A DNA stretch of 64,000 nucleotides from Hafnia alvei. Lineage in GTDB: Bacteria > Pseudomonadota > Gammaproteobacteria > Enterobacterales > Enterobacteriaceae. Positions 15,523 to 25,969 of the stretch are shown in pieces (position 1 is the first letter of the stretch; every line of letters starts with the position of its first letter). Where the stretch lies: contig NZ_CP139992.1 of NCBI RefSeq assembly GCF_034424155.1, forward strand, positions 4,480,012 to 4,544,011. Reading direction: 5' to 3'. The translations under genes and the position numbers were made by a program. The notes beneath the pieces were generated by a model. That model did not search any database and was not told the DNA's origin. It was given only the letters and a program-made list of their open reading frames with translations.

Positions 15523-17061
15523 CTATTGGGCTGAAGTTGGCTCTTCTTTTGCCGCCGGGTCCGCCTGTGGTGCAGTAGCGGAAGATGACACATCTTCTGG
15601 CACTGCATCAGTGGCCGCCGAGGCATCTTCCATGTTCAGCCCCATGGTATTGTTGTAGACGTCACGCAACGCCTTCACGTTTTCCTCAGGTTCACCGCGT
15701 GGCTGGCGCAAGATCAAGGTGGGTTCACGAGAAAGCTGGTTATGCAGCTCCTGATTCAAATCATCCAGAGACAGCGTTGCCAAGAAACTCTGACGCAGCT
15801 TTTGGTAGGTTTCAGGAGAAATATCCACTACACCGCTTTGCTGCGAACGCAAATGCTGGCTCATCAGAACATCGGTGTCCGTACGCGCATAAGTCGCAAA
15901 CAGCTTGGTTAGCTGATCTTTCTTCTGCGCAATCATGGTGTCGAATTCCTGCTGCGTAACGCCGTCATCATGCACCGCAGACATTTCCGTAGCGATAAAG
16001 CTCAGAGCCTTATTCAGGTTGGCCTGCGTAGTTGACAGATGGATAGCGCACTGAGAACGCTGATATTGCACCTGACAATCAAACATCAGATTGACCGACC
16101 CTTTCAGATCGCTGTTTGCCAACACCTGCTGTAAATGGCTGAACAGCGCTTCGCGAGCAAAATCACTTTTCCAGTAACGTTGAAGAACCTGAGAATCACG
16201 GATTGGCTGCCAAGGCACATCCCACGTGATCGACAGCGTATCCTGCTGCGCATTCTCGGCAATCAGGTTAATTGGCGTAGTCGGCAGCGGAGCCAGCGTT
16301 GGTAAGGTGGCTGGCGTTTCACGCTTGCCTTTCAAATCGGCAAAAGCCTTGTTGATCTGCTCGCTCAGAGAGCGGGAATCAACGTTACCAACCACGTAAA
16401 GCGTCATGGCGTCTGGCGTATACCACTGCTGATAAAAAGCCTTCAGCTGTTGAGTATCTACCGGACGATTTGGCCCCTGACCAGGCTCATGCCCAAGCAT
16501 CGTTGAGCCTTTGAGACGAAGACGCCATAACGGATCGTTGGCGTCAGAAGGCAGCGTCGCCACTAAATTTTCTGGAGATTGCAGGGCGCTAATCACCGTA
16601 TTGCTATCAATATTCAGCTTGCCGGCGGTATTCGCCAGCCACTGCAACGCTTCTTTCAGCAGCTCAGGGCGGTTATTCGGCAAGCTTAAATTGTATGCGG
16701 TGTAATCATAAGAGCTCACCGCCGGAGGTAACGGGCGCTGAGGGTCGATACTCTGCTGCCAGAACGATTGGAGCTGGCTCGCAGTAAAGTTATCGCTATG
16801 CGTTAATGCTAAACGCGGCAACAGATGGGCAAAGCCCACCTGCTGATTTGATTCTACAAGTGAGCCAGTGCTCACTATCATACGCAACTCAATCCGATCG
16901 GATGGGCGCTGTGGTGTGGCTAACAACTGCCATGAAAAACCATTATCCAGTTTTCCTTCCTGCCACGCGGGATCGGGCTGTAGTGCTTCAGAATGCACAG
17001 AGCTGCTGGCCGCTGCCAACAACAATCCACCAACCATGAGCCGAATTTTGGTGCCTTGCAT
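15523..17061 (-). CDS. yhjJ: YhjJ, periplasmic M16-family peptidase homologue
   Basis: A 512-residue exported protein; E. coli YhjJ has 498. The signal peptide spans about residues 1-24 (ending VHSEA), followed by two M16-like domains. Shared stretches include LQPDPAWQEGKLDNG, TPQRPSDRIELRM and YTPDAMTLYVVGNVDSRS. Active M16 peptidases carry HxxEH; here the corresponding segment is GFAHLLPRLAL, so Glu and the second His are missing and zinc-dependent cleavage is unlikely. E. coli YhjJ has the same substitution. The tail is rich in Ala, Pro and Glu. AGGGG 5 bases upstream supports the start. Function unknown. Confidence 0.93.
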   Translation of the reverse strand: MQGTKIRLMVGGLLLAAASSSVHSEALQPDPAWQEGKLDNGFSWQLLATPQRPSDRIELRMIVSTGSLVESNQQVGFAHLLPRLALTHSDNFTASQLQSFWQQSIDPQRPLPPAVSSYDYTAYNLSLPNNRPELLKEALQWLANTAGKLNIDSNTVISALQSPENLVATLPSDANDPLWRLRLKGSTMLGHEPGQGPNRPVDTQQLKAFYQQWYTPDAMTLYVVGNVDSRSLSEQINKAFADLKGKRETPATLPTLAPLPTTPINLIAENAQQDTLSITWDVPWQPIRDSQVLQRYWKSDFAREALFSHLQQVLANSDLKGSVNLMFDCQVQYQRSQCAIHLSTTQANLNKALSFIATEMSAVHDDGVTQQEFDTMIAQKKDQLTKLFATYARTDTDVLMSQHLRSQQSGVVDISPETYQKLRQSFLATLSLDDLNQELHNQLSREPTLILRQPRGEPEENVKALRDVYNNTMGLNMEDASAATDAVPEDVSSSATAPQADPAAKEEPTSAQ

Positions 17062-17414
17062 GTGAACCCCTACTAAATACTGACAAAAATGTGCGAATTC
17101 CCCTGAGGAAGATAACCCATCTGGCCTGTAAAAACGGCTAACTCAACGCGATGAGTCAAGCATCGATTTTTAGACCACAAGAGTGGGATTATGTCACCCG
17201 ACAGAGAGAAAAAAAGTTCTAAACAACATCGACACCAAACAACAAAAGGCTCAGAAAGGTCGCAAGTTAGGATCGCTCGCGCATCTGAAACCGAAAGTAT
17301 GACGAATGAGTTGTTGTAGAAATGAATGGGCACATTATAAAGATGCCCCCGCTCGCATCAAGCGAATGGGGGCAATCCGTCATGTTCGGTAACAAAAACC
17401 GAGGAATAGGAGGG
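17062..17414. other. Gap between yhjJ and dctA with a hairpin
   Basis: About 350 bases holding the yhjJ promoter. GCCCCC at 17345-17350 and GGGGGC at 17368-17373 close a hairpin just past the dctA stop and are the likely dctA terminator, though the T tail is weak. A minus-strand frame at 17073-17333 looks accidental. Confidence 0.5.
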
Positions 17415-18698
17415 TTATAGGGTCTGTGTTTGGGCTGCGTTGCGGTCTTTTTTACCTAAAACCGCTTTCATTTGTTTTTCATCCAGCTGGCGAACACGCT
17501 TCGCAACCACAATTGTCGCCACGCCGTTACCAATCAGATTCGTCAACGCACGCGCTTCTGACATAAAGCGGTCAATACCAAGAATCAGCGCCAAACCCGC
17601 TACCGGTAGATGCCCTACCGCTGAAATGGTCGCTGCCAGAACGATGAACCCACTTCCGGTTACACCTGCGGCCCCCTTCGATGACAGCAATAGAACCACC
17701 AGCAAGGTAATTTGATGCCAGATATCCATGTGTGAGTTGGTTGCCTGCGCAATAAACACCGCCGCCATGGTCAGGTAAATCGAAGTGCCATCGAGGTTAA
17801 AGGAGTATCCGGTGGGTATTACTAACCCCACGACCGATTTCTTACAGCCTACTTTCTCCATCTTATCCAGCATGCGCGGCAGCGCAGATTCAGAGGAGGA
17901 AGTCCCTAATACAATCAGCAGCTCTTCTTTGATGTAGGCAATGAAGCGGAAGATACTGAATCCGGTGGCCTTGGCGATGGAACCCAACACAAACACCACA
18001 AACAGCACGCAGGTGATATAGAAGCAGATAATTAACTGCCCCAACTGCACCAGCGTTCCGACGCCGTATTTACCAATGGTAAAGGCCATCGCACCGAATG
18101 CACCGATTGGAGCCAGTTTCATAATCATGTTAATGATGCCGAAAATGACCTTCGAGAAGCTGTCGATGAAGTTAAACATCATCTGTCCTTTCTCGCCCAA
18201 ATGATGCAGCGCAAAACCAAACATCACGGCAAACAGCAGAACCTGAAGGATATTCCCACTCGCAAAGGCACCAATGACGCTGCCTGGAATAATATCCATG
18301 ATGAAGGCAACCAAGCCCTGTTGCGCTGCCTGATCGGCATAGACCGCCACCGCTTTGGCATCCAACGCGGCAGGATCGACGTTCATACCCGCGCCCGGCT
18401 GGACAATGTTCACGATCACCAAGCCAATAATCAGGGCAATAGTACTCACGACTTCAAAATAAAGCAGAGCAATTGCGCCGGTACGGCCAACGGCCTTCAT
18501 GCTTTCCATACCTGCAATCCCAGTTACCACCGTACAGAAGATAACTGGAGCAATAATCATTTTGATCAGTTTAACGAATCCGTCGCCCAGAGGTTTCATC
18601 TGTGCGCCGAGGTCAGGGTAGAAATGGCCTAGTAATATCCCCAGAGAAATAGCTAATAACACCTGGAAATAGAGGCTTTTAAAAAGTTTTTTTTTCAT
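17415..18698 (-). CDS. dctA: Aerobic C4-dicarboxylate transporter DctA
   Basis: Inner-membrane symporter that takes up succinate, fumarate, malate and aspartate with protons or cations. The 427 residues from the ATG at 18698 closely follow E. coli Dct[41 protein letters not shown], the serine-rich loop [15 protein letters not shown] and the substrate and cation site [13 protein letters not shown]. The longer frame to 18776 lacks support, whereas GGAAG lies 9 bases before 18698. Gene position between yhjJ and pdeK is as in E. coli, where the DcuS-DcuR system and catabolite control regulate it. Confidence 0.96.
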   Translation of the reverse strand: MKKKLFKSLYFQVLLAISLGILLGHFYPDLGAQMKPLGDGFVKLIKMIIAPVIFCTVVTGIAGMESMKAVGRTGAIALLYFEVVSTIALIIGLVIVNIVQPGAGMNVDPAALDAKAVAVYADQAAQQGLVAFIMDIIPGSVIGAFASGNILQVLLFAVMFGFALHHLGEKGQMMFNFIDSFSKVIFGIINMIMKLAPIGAFGAMAFTIGKYGVGTLVQLGQLIICFYITCVLFVVFVLGSIAKATGFSIFRFIAYIKEELLIVLGTSSSESALPRMLDKMEKVGCKKSVVGLVIPTGYSFNLDGTSIYLTMAAVFIAQATNSHMDIWHQITLLVVLLLSSKGAAGVTGSGFIVLAATISAVGHLPVAGLALILGIDRFMSEARALTNLIGNGVATIVVAKRVRQLDEKQMKAVLGKKDRNAAQTQTL

Positions 18699-18991
18699 AT
18701 TTATACACTTCCTTATCGGGTACGCACGCATCAGATACAACGCACTAAAGGCCGGGGTTACACTCGGTACAACCATCCTTTATGACTCTGTACTGCGTTG
18801 GACGCAAAATAACACCGGCGTAACAATATGGAAATGCAATGTTGTAATTAGTAACCAAATTTTATCATTTTTATGAGCTGAAACGCATCAAACCCGCAAC
18901 GAAAAAAGGGTTATCACTACAAAGGGAAGGGATTTTTATGGAAGGATGGCCAGCGAACTGGCCATAATCAGTTGTTTACTAAGCGTAATCT
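18699..18991. other. dctA upstream region and pdeK 3' hairpin
   Basis: Promoter region of dctA. TGGCCAGCGAACTGGCCA at 18947-18964 forms a hairpin shortly after the pdeK stop but lacks a T run on the minus strand. Confidence 0.45.
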
Positions 18992-21001
18992 TTAAATAAG
19001 AAAATACTTTCTCTCAAATTCTTCCTGCGGTAACGCAGGAGAGAACCAGTAGCCTTGCGCATAGTAGATACCGTGTTCAAGCAGCCACTCACATTGCATA
19101 TGGGATTCAACACCCTCGGCTACTACGTCTAACGCCAGCACATCGGCAATGGACGCCACAATACGAACCAAAGCGTCATCGGCAGGGATCTGGTCGACAA
19201 AGTTTTTATCGATCTTAATAATGTCCACCGGCAGATGCTGCAAGTAGTTCAAGCCAGCGTAACCCATACCAAAATCATCTAAAGCAATCTTGATACCGAT
19301 TTTGCGCAAACGCGCCAACATCTCTGCGGCCTGCTCCATATTGCTGATATAAGCCGTTTCCGTTACCTCAAGATGCAGCATGTGCGGATCGAGTTGGTAC
19401 TCTCGCAACATTTTTTCCAGCAGCTCAACGTAACTGAGATTAGCAATCTGAATACCTGAAACGTTTAGCGAAATCGGTACGCCGATATTCTGCTTTTGCC
19501 AAGCCGACAGTATTTTCATCGACTCGCTAATCACCCATTCATCCAGCGCTTCTATGCCACCCACTTCTTCCGCCAACGGGATAAATTCAGAAGGTAAAGT
19601 CAGTTCGCCGTCTTTGCGATTCCAGCGGATCAGCGCTTCTGCACCTGCCAAACGCCCTGTACGCAAGTCAATCTGCGGTTGAAGATAAAGAGAGAAGTCG
19701 CCTTGGGTGAGCGCGTTCATAATTTCAGTTTCTTTGGTTAACCGCTCTTTAGCCTTGCGGGCCAGCCTCGGTTCAAAGAACAGGATTTGGTTTTTGCCTT
19801 CACGCATCGCCATATTCATAGCGGAACTTGCCTGACTCAAGAGAAGTTCAGCCTCTTTTTTGGCATCCATCGTCTCTTCAGCATTTGGCTGATAAAACGA
19901 TATCCCAATGCTAGCCGTAGGCCGTAGCGCCAACGTTTCCAGATCAAGCTGCCGCGTAATGGAGTCCATCAGGTTTTTCGCCAAGAGCATCAGCGAATGC
20001 GGCCTTTCAACGTTACGCACCAGTACCACAAAGCGATCCTGATTAACCTGCGCCAGCATATCGGCTTCGCTCACACACTCATTCAACCGGCTCACTAATG
20101 ACGCCAGTAACGCATCGCGCTGTGTGGTGTCCAATACCCCCATCGCCTCTTGCAATGTACTGATATTAATCACAACAATGCCGGAATTCTCTTTGCGGCA
20201 AACCAATAAATGCTGCTCCAGTAAAGGAACAAACAGCGTCATATTAGGCAAATTGGTCAGAGGATTGCGCGTAGACATGCGGCTCATCACCTGATGAGCT
20301 TTCTCTAACGCCTGCTGATTACGATTATAGTTGCGTACCAATAAGCCCAGCTCATCATCTCCGTGCGATGGAGGTGGCGTAAGCTGATGAAAATTAGGGG
20401 TATCAAGCGGCATGCTGCGCAACTCTTGCGCCAGCGCACGCAACGGGTAGACCAATAGCCGATTCATACACCAACTGATGGCAACGGTAAGAATCAAGGC
20501 CAGCAAAAGATAGGTCGATACCATGGTAGACAGCGTCGACAAAATAAACTGATAAATGCGGAACGAATCGGCCTGTAAAACCAAGTAAGACGACGGCTGC
20601 CGCGCCGCGATATTGCGTTCAATGCCGTAAAGCGGCATTGAAACCTGAACGGGCAGATCGAAAATCTTCATCACCGCTTCAGGTACGGCTCGCTCTTGAG
20701 GAAAACGTCCTTTTAGCGCCTGAAGCTCATTGGGCAACATCACGTCGGCACGGCTCAGAATGCCGATCGGAACTAAACTATCGAGAATTTTTTGGGCTCT
20801 CACCGCGTCCATATTCAACATGGCTTCAGAAAGCGGCTCACGTACCGAATGGGCCAAATTCTCCAGTTGCTGGACGTAGTCCTCCTTACGCTGGTCCACA
20901 AAATGGAACAGCTGAATCACGACAAAAATACAAATCGTAATGAGCGCCACAACCGACACCATTGCCATTTGTTTGATCGTTAAGGAACGACTGACTCGCA
21001 A
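18992..21001 (-). CDS. pdeK: Membrane c-di-GMP phosphodiesterase PdeK/HmsP type, GGDEF-EAL
   Basis: A 669-residue inner-membrane protein: helix 1 at about 11-33, a periplasmic sensor to about 153, helix 2 at about 155-178, a HAMP-like linker, a GGDEF domain (about 241-410) and an EAL domain (about 425-660). The GGDEF active site reads NQDRF (320-324), so cyclase activity is very unlikely. The EAL domain is intact: AEALIRW (454-460), NVSG, EVTE, DDFGMGYAGL and AEGVES. The TTG start at 21001 is supported because E. coli PdeK begins with the same MRVSRSLTIKQMAM; GGAGA precedes it. It sits between dctA and bcsC as in E. coli. HmsP, the Yersinia relative, limits biofilm. Confidence 0.93.
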   Translation of the reverse strand: MRVSRSLTIKQMAMVSVVALITICIFVVIQLFHFVDQRKEDYVQQLENLAHSVREPLSEAMLNMDAVRAQKILDSLVPIGILSRADVMLPNELQALKGRFPQERAVPEAVMKIFDLPVQVSMPLYGIERNIAARQPSSYLVLQADSFRIYQFILSTLSTMVSTYLLLALILTVAISWCMNRLLVYPLRALAQELRSMPLDTPNFHQLTPPPSHGDDELGLLVRNYNRNQQALEKAHQVMSRMSTRNPLTNLPNMTLFVPLLEQHLLVCRKENSGIVVINISTLQEAMGVLDTTQRDALLASLVSRLNECVSEADMLAQVNQDRFVVLVRNVERPHSLMLLAKNLMDSITRQLDLETLALRPTASIGISFYQPNAEETMDAKKEAELLLSQASSAMNMAMREGKNQILFFEPRLARKAKERLTKETEIMNALTQGDFSLYLQPQIDLRTGRLAGAEALIRWNRKDGELTLPSEFIPLAEEVGGIEALDEWVISESMKILSAWQKQNIGVPISLNVSGIQIANLSYVELLEKMLREYQLDPHMLHLEVTETAYISNMEQAAEMLARLRKIGIKIALDDFGMGYAGLNYLQHLPVDIIKIDKNFVDQIPADDALVRIVASIADVLALDVVAEGVESHMQCEWLLEHGIYYAQGYWFSPALPQEEFERKYFLI

Positions 21002-21235
21002 ACTGTCTCTCCGATAACATCTAATTTAAACAATAAGAATCCAATACGTGGGGGATACTGTTAGCTAAACACCCCATTGACCCAGCCAGAGTATACTTGA
21101 TCACATCTGTTTTTAACCCTTAAGCCGAATTCTTTCACAAACAATTACACGCATTTAAGCATAATCGGGTGACGTCGATGCATTTTGCACCATTTTTAAC
21201 GCCAAATTGGACTCAGTTCAATGCCGACAAAAAAC

Positions 21236-21272
21236 AAAAAGGCCCGTCATGCACAGTACATGCGGGCCTTTT
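21236..21272 (-). terminator. Terminator of the bcs operon
   Basis: AAAAAGGCCCG and CGGGCCTTTT close a hairpin with further CATG pairing inside. On the minus strand it is followed by TTTTTGTTTTTTG, 33 bases after the bcsC stop. The remaining gap 21002-21235 holds the pdeK promoter and nothing else I can recognise. Confidence 0.88.
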
Positions 21273-21305
21273 AAGCTTGACCTAATCAAATTCGATATAG
21301 AATGA

Positions 21306-24300
21306 TTACTTGAAATCAGCGTATGGCGTTAATGGCTGTGGTGGCAGATCCATATCACCTTGCCAGCCAGCCGCCGAATAGCGGACATAAATCAAACCGT
21401 GACTCGGGGTATAGTCTTTCGCTTCCTGAATATCGACGCCTGCACCGATAAACCAGTTCGAAGTGACTCGGCGTTCAATAATCGCTCGTAGGGTATAACC
21501 TACGCCGCTGCTGCTGCTGCCACTATCCGTATCATATTTATCAGTGTATTTGTTGTTCGCTTTGTCCGGCGTAGGGATCAAACTTTTAATCGGGTAGCGA
21601 TCGACGGTGTCGGTTTTCGAATGCGACCAAGACACCGAACCACCCAATTCCCAAGACCAGTTTTCGGTACGTTGGCGATAGTTCACAGGTACACCAAAGG
21701 AAACGTATTCCTGCGGGCTATAGTAACCACCTTGCCCCAGCGTATATCCGCTCAAATCCTTATCGTAGTGCCAAATCATATTACTCAGGCCTACGGTCAC
21801 ACGGCGGTTATTTTCGTTGATCAGCTTGTAATAGTACCCCGCCATCCAACGTACGCTGCTGTTGTCAGCAACGTTTTTCCCTGTCAGTTGATCGGCGCTC
21901 AAATCAGCCCAAACGCCATGCGCTTCGCCGCGATCGTAGCTGCCGCTGATCCCCAAACCGGTACGGCGTACACCGCCCCATGTAATGCCCGTTTGATCGT
22001 CTTTTTGACCACCGAACGCCAACAATGAACTTGATATCGGGCGACGATGAGCATTCACCGTCCAGCCAATATGGTTCCAGTCATTGCTATAACTCAGCCC
22101 ACCGACCCAGTCCACCACGTCGAAGCCCATTGGGGTGGTACCGAAATCCCCTTCCCAATGGTCATTTTTCCAGCCAGCGGAGAGACTCGCACCCGTTGAG
22201 TTTTGGCTATTACCGGGCTTACAGCCGTTAACGTAACAGGTACCAAATTTCTCTTTGTAAGCCCCACCTTTAAAGGAACCCTCCTGCATATTTACCACAT
22301 CGGTACGCAGGAACATCCGCCCATCGTAGAGCGGTGCATCCATCTGCAGCATGGTGGTATTAGCCGTTAAATCGGAGTAGCCACCGGTACCGCTAGAACT
22401 CGCATAGTCATGATCCAGCGTGACATTCACATCCTGCTGTCGATACAAATCAGCCGCATCGGAACGCACACCACGCTTAAGCCAATCATCTTTTTCATCG
22501 TTACGCGTTAGACGAGTGAAAGTATCGTTATCCTGCGGTTTGGTTGGCGCAATGCCAGAGGTCACCATCGCATCACGGTAATAATCGAGCGCTTTATCAG
22601 GGTTCCCTTGCTTTTGTTCAAAGCGGGCCGCGTCGCGCATCACCAGCGCACCGTCCTGCCCTGGTTCTTTGGCCGCCTGCGGAGTAATACGATCAAAGAT
22701 CGCCTGCGCTTTCGCCATATCTCCCACGGATGCCCAAGCTCCCGCCACGCGGCGTTCGGTATTCATGCTTGGCGCTTCGGTCGGTTTAACCTGCTGCAAT
22801 GCCTGTAACTGAGTGCGGGCTTGTTCAAGCTCACCTTGCGCAACGAAGGCTTCAATTTCGCCTAGATGAGCGGAGTCATTATCAGGCTCGCGTTTTAGCA
22901 CATCGCGATAACCCGCCAGCGCCGCGTCATAATCTTCGCGCTCTAATGCCCAATCGGCGAGCGTTAAATCAACGCGTGTATTGGCTGGCTGTTGACGTAG
23001 GTAAGCAATCGCTTCGTCTTCATGCCCCGCATCACGCAGGTCTTGGGCTTTTTTAAGCGTTTCGCTGAAGTGCAAACGGTCAGAAAGCTCACGGATATTG
23101 GCATCCCACTTCGCCTGCGGTAATCCATCAATCTGCGCTAATGCCGCCCGATCGCGATCGGTACCAGAAAGATAAAGCGCGTGCGCATAAACCTGTTGAG
23201 GATCACCCGGAAGCTGCTGCGCTAAAGCATTGAAAGCGCGGTCGGCTTCATCGGTACGCCCGGCCGCATGCAGGTCTTTAGCAAGGCGGTATGTCAGCCA
23301 TACGTCATTGGGTGAAAGTGTCAGCGCCTGTTGTAACTTAGCTGCCGCACCTGCCCACTGTTGCTGCTGTTCAAGAGCCTGCGCCTGCTGTTGCAATACG
23401 TCACTTTGAATGCTGTTTATAGCACTCTGCATCGTCTTACGCTGGCTACGCGGCAACTGATCCAGATAGGCCATGGCCTTCTCGGGTGACTGGCGTTGGT
23501 AAATGTTCACTAACCCACGCACCGCGCTGCTATTGGTTGAGTCGAGGCGCAGTGCCTGCTGATACAATCGTTCTGCGCCCGCATCATCTTTACGTGCAAC
23601 CGCAACATCAGCTAAACCCAGTACGGCATAGCTATCCGTATTATCGATCCCACGCGCCTGCTGATATTTTTGCTGCGCAATATCCAACTGATTGGCCTTC
23701 AGCGCTTTGTCGCCAGACTGGATTGCCAACCAATACTGATTACTTTTAATTAAGCTGACCCACTTATCGCGGTCATATCCGGTCGGATCGGCTTTTAATG
23801 CACGTTGGAAATACTCTAACGCTTTTGCACGGTTATCCTGTCGCGCATAGGCCTGACCCAGTGCGCCTAGCACGTCGGAATCATTTGGGCTTGATGCCAA
23901 TGCCTTCTGCAACTCAGGGATCGCCACCCCGCCTTTTCCGGAGTCAACCATCGCCAAGCCGCGTGAACGGGCAACAAAAGCGGGATCGGAGAGTAATTTT
24001 TGCTGGTCGTCTAACTTCTTGCGCGCTTCAACGGTGGAAGGATCTTGCGCGAAAATAACCAGATAACGCTGCAAGGCCGCAACGCTTTGTTCACCGACTG
24101 GAATACGGTTAATCTCAGCCATCCACAGATCCGCGGCATCTCCGCGCGTGTTGCTATCCGCCGCCATTTTCTCCAGCACCGCATAAGCTTTCTGCGTTTG
24201 GTTGGTATCCAAAAGCATACCCGCCAGCGCCCGGCGCAACTCACCATTACCCGGATTGGTTTGGCTCAACGCTTCCAATTTGGCAATGACGTTGTTTTCT

Positions 24301-24812
24301 TGACCCGGCTGACGAGCAACGACGCGCAGATACTCCACCGCTAAATCAACGGTCGGCGGCGTACCTTCAAACAATTTATCATAAGCGGCCACCGCCTCAG
24401 GAACATGGCCTGCGGTCGCTAATAGACGCGCCTGCTGTAGCTGTTGACGGCCTTCCGGCGTGGTCAGCGCCATATTCAGTTTTGCCTGCTTATAGGCCTC
24501 TGAATTCGGCGCCTGCGCTTTCAATTTATCTAGCTGCTGTTGCGCAACCTGCTGATCGCCTTGACGCAACGCCAAGCGCATACGCGCCGCCATCACGTCG
24601 GGATTGTTAGGATCCATCAGCTCTAAGCGATACAGCGATTGCGTGACCAGGTCATCGCGATGACTGGCTTCGCCCACGCGAATTTGCTCGAGCAGCCACT
24701 GCTCAGGCGAAACCGCTGCATCTGCGGCAACGCCTGCACCAGACAGAGAGGCGAGAGATAAACCGATCGAGAGACTCAACCCGCTTAATGAGAGGTTGCG
24801 GTACTTGCGCAT
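21306..24812 (-). CDS. bcsC: Cellulose export protein BcsC
   Basis: Outer-membrane exporter that passes the glucan chain across periplasm and outer membrane. The 1168 residues compare with 1157 in E. coli. A signal peptide (about 1-30, ending GAGVAADA) is followed by many tetratricopeptide repeats to about residue 800, for example [20 protein letters not shown], and then a beta-barrel of about 340 residues with aromatic-rich strands ([29 protein letters not shown]). The protein ends PYADFK. It is the last gene of bcsRQABZC, overlaps bcsZ by 28 bases and is followed by a strong terminator. Confidence 0.96.
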   Translation of the reverse strand: MRKYRNLSLSGLSLSIGLSLASLSGAGVAADAAVSPEQWLLEQIRVGEASHRDDLVTQSLYRLELMDPNNPDVMAARMRLALRQGDQQVAQQQLDKLKAQAPNSEAYKQAKLNMALTTPEGRQQLQQARLLATAGHVPEAVAAYDKLFEGTPPTVDLAVEYLRVVARQPGQENNVIAKLEALSQTNPGNGELRRALAGMLLDTNQTQKAYAVLEKMAADSNTRGDAADLWMAEINRIPVGEQSVAALQRYLVIFAQDPSTVEARKKLDDQQKLLSDPAFVARSRGLAMVDSGKGGVAIPELQKALASSPNDSDVLGALGQAYARQDNRAKALEYFQRALKADPTGYDRDKWVSLIKSNQYWLAIQSGDKALKANQLDIAQQKYQQARGIDNTDSYAVLGLADVAVARKDDAGAERLYQQALRLDSTNSSAVRGLVNIYQRQSPEKAMAYLDQLPRSQRKTMQSAINSIQSDVLQQQAQALEQQQQWAGAAAKLQQALTLSPNDVWLTYRLAKDLHAAGRTDEADRAFNALAQQLPGDPQQVYAHALYLSGTDRDRAALAQIDGLPQAKWDANIRELSDRLHFSETLKKAQDLRDAGHEDEAIAYLRQQPANTRVDLTLADWALEREDYDAALAGYRDVLKREPDNDSAHLGEIEAFVAQGELEQARTQLQALQQVKPTEAPSMNTERRVAGAWASVGDMAKAQAIFDRITPQAAKEPGQDGALVMRDAARFEQKQGNPDKALDYYRDAMVTSGIAPTKPQDNDTFTRLTRNDEKDDWLKRGVRSDAADLYRQQDVNVTLDHDYASSSGTGGYSDLTANTTMLQMDAPLYDGRMFLRTDVVNMQEGSFKGGAYKEKFGTCYVNGCKPGNSQNSTGASLSAGWKNDHWEGDFGTTPMGFDVVDWVGGLSYSNDWNHIGWTVNAHRRPISSSLLAFGGQKDDQTGITWGGVRRTGLGISGSYDRGEAHGVWADLSADQLTGKNVADNSSVRWMAGYYYKLINENNRRVTVGLSNMIWHYDKDLSGYTLGQGGYYSPQEYVSFGVPVNYRQRTENWSWELGGSVSWSHSKTDTVDRYPIKSLIPTPDKANNKYTDKYDTDSGSSSSGVGYTLRAIIERRVTSNWFIGAGVDIQEAKDYTPSHGLIYVRYSAAGWQGDMDLPPQPLTPYADFK

Positions 24813-25969
24813 GTGCTGCTGTCCCAGTGAGGTAAAAGCTCACCTTTTAAATTAAAACGAAAACGTTGTTGGTCCCATCCTTGACCAAAGAGCGTTAATA
24901 CGTAGCTGTAATAAGCATCATCGCCCAGCGGATTATCTTGTACCCGTTGGCGCTGAACCGCTTGCGCATCAGAACCGGCAAGGAACGGCAGCAACGCCGC
25001 TGAAAAACCTGAATTGCCATATCCTGACGCTTTGCCCGTCGCAACATCGACTTTTTCTGGTGGATATCCAAGCTCGGCGGTCATCGCCGCCATCGGCTGC
25101 CACTGCTTAATCAACGCGGCTTTGTTAGGATCGTTATCAGCCATCATGCCCGCCCACAGATAAACACGGATCGCGTCATAACCGCTGACGTTAGGCTTAT
25201 CCGGCGTGGGTTCCCAGCCTTTGTCTTTGCGCCAGTCTATCCAGTCTGGCACAAATCCTTTCGGTGAACTCTCCAACAACAGACGCTGATTATTTTTATG
25301 CAGCGCAGCCCAAGGGCCATGGAAACCGGCCATGCGAGCCATCAGCTGCGGCGGTAAATAGCTTGGGTTAACGGTCCATACCGGCGAATGCGCAAAACCG
25401 ACGCGCCCTGGCAACAACATTTCACCAAACCCTGGCAACTCAGCCACTTCCTCACGCGCGATGCGCTGAAGCAGCAAAACGCCTAGAGATTGATAGCTGC
25501 GCACTTTCCATAAACGGCCCGCTTCCATCAGCGAATAGGCAATCCACAGATCGGAATCCGAAGCCGAATTGGTATCGAGAACGCCCCATTCCTGCTTGCC
25601 GTTTTTATCTTTCTCTTTCATACCCCATAGCCAAGCGGGTAAGCGAGCGCTCAGATCGCCCTGCGCTAAATTGTTCTGCGTCCATTGCAGAATATTTTCA
25701 AACGTAGGTCGGTCATTGGCGACCAGAGCGAAGAACAGGCCATAGCTTTGGCCTTCAGAGGTCGTAATTTTTTTCGGGCTGCTGGTGTCGATCACCCGCC
25801 CTTGTTCACTAATATAGTGCTGTTTGAACTGCTGCCACTCTGGCCAATCACAACTAGCAGCAGCCTGAGTGCAAAAACTCAGCAGGAGCAGACACAGCGC
25901 AACCGCGCTGAATCTCGGCTCATGTCGTCCCCCTACGCAGGGGGACTGAGTGAAAAACCTAAACATCAT
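24785..25969 (-). CDS. bcsZ: Periplasmic endo-1,4-beta-glucanase BcsZ, GH8
   Basis: Glycosyl hydrolase family 8 cellulase that trims nascent cellulose in the periplasm. It has 394 residues against 368 in E. coli; the extra length is mainly N-terminal, before the hydrophobic signal segment ending CTQAAAS. Conserved features: [16 protein letters not shown] with the catalytic Glu, [33 protein letters not shown] and a C-terminal [20 protein letters not shown]. The upstream gene bcsB stops at the bases where bcsZ starts (TAATG overlap), indicating translational coupling. A shorter start at a later codon is possible because of the long leader before the signal peptide. Confidence 0.95.
   Translation of the reverse strand: MMFRFFTQSPCVGGRHEPRFSAVALCLLLLSFCTQAAASCDWPEWQQFKQHYISEQGRVIDTSSPKKITTSEGQSYGLFFALVANDRPTFENILQWTQNNLAQGDLSARLPAWLWGMKEKDKNGKQEWGVLDTNSASDSDLWIAYSLMEAGRLWKVRSYQSLGVLLLQRIAREEVAELPGFGEMLLPGRVGFAHSPVWTVNPSYLPPQLMARMAGFHGPWAALHKNNQRLLLESSPKGFVPDWIDWRKDKGWEPTPDKPNVSGYDAIRVYLWAGMMADNDPNKAALIKQWQPMAAMTAELGYPPEKVDVATGKASGYGNSGFSAALLPFLAGSDAQAVQRQRVQDNPLGDDAYYSYVLTLFGQGWDQQRFRFNLKGELLPHWDSSTCASTATSH

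Noticed and set aside
17073..17333. 86-residue minus-strand frame between yhjJ and dctA
   Set aside because: No ribosome site, no similarity, and it covers the yhjJ promoter.
22025..24344. Several 60-135 residue plus-strand frames inside bcsC
   Set aside because: They are by-products of the Ala/Gln-rich codons of the TPR region of bcsC.
23000..24700. Possible tandem DNA repeats in bcsC
   Set aside because: The repetition is at the protein level (TPR motifs) and does not extend to long identical DNA units.
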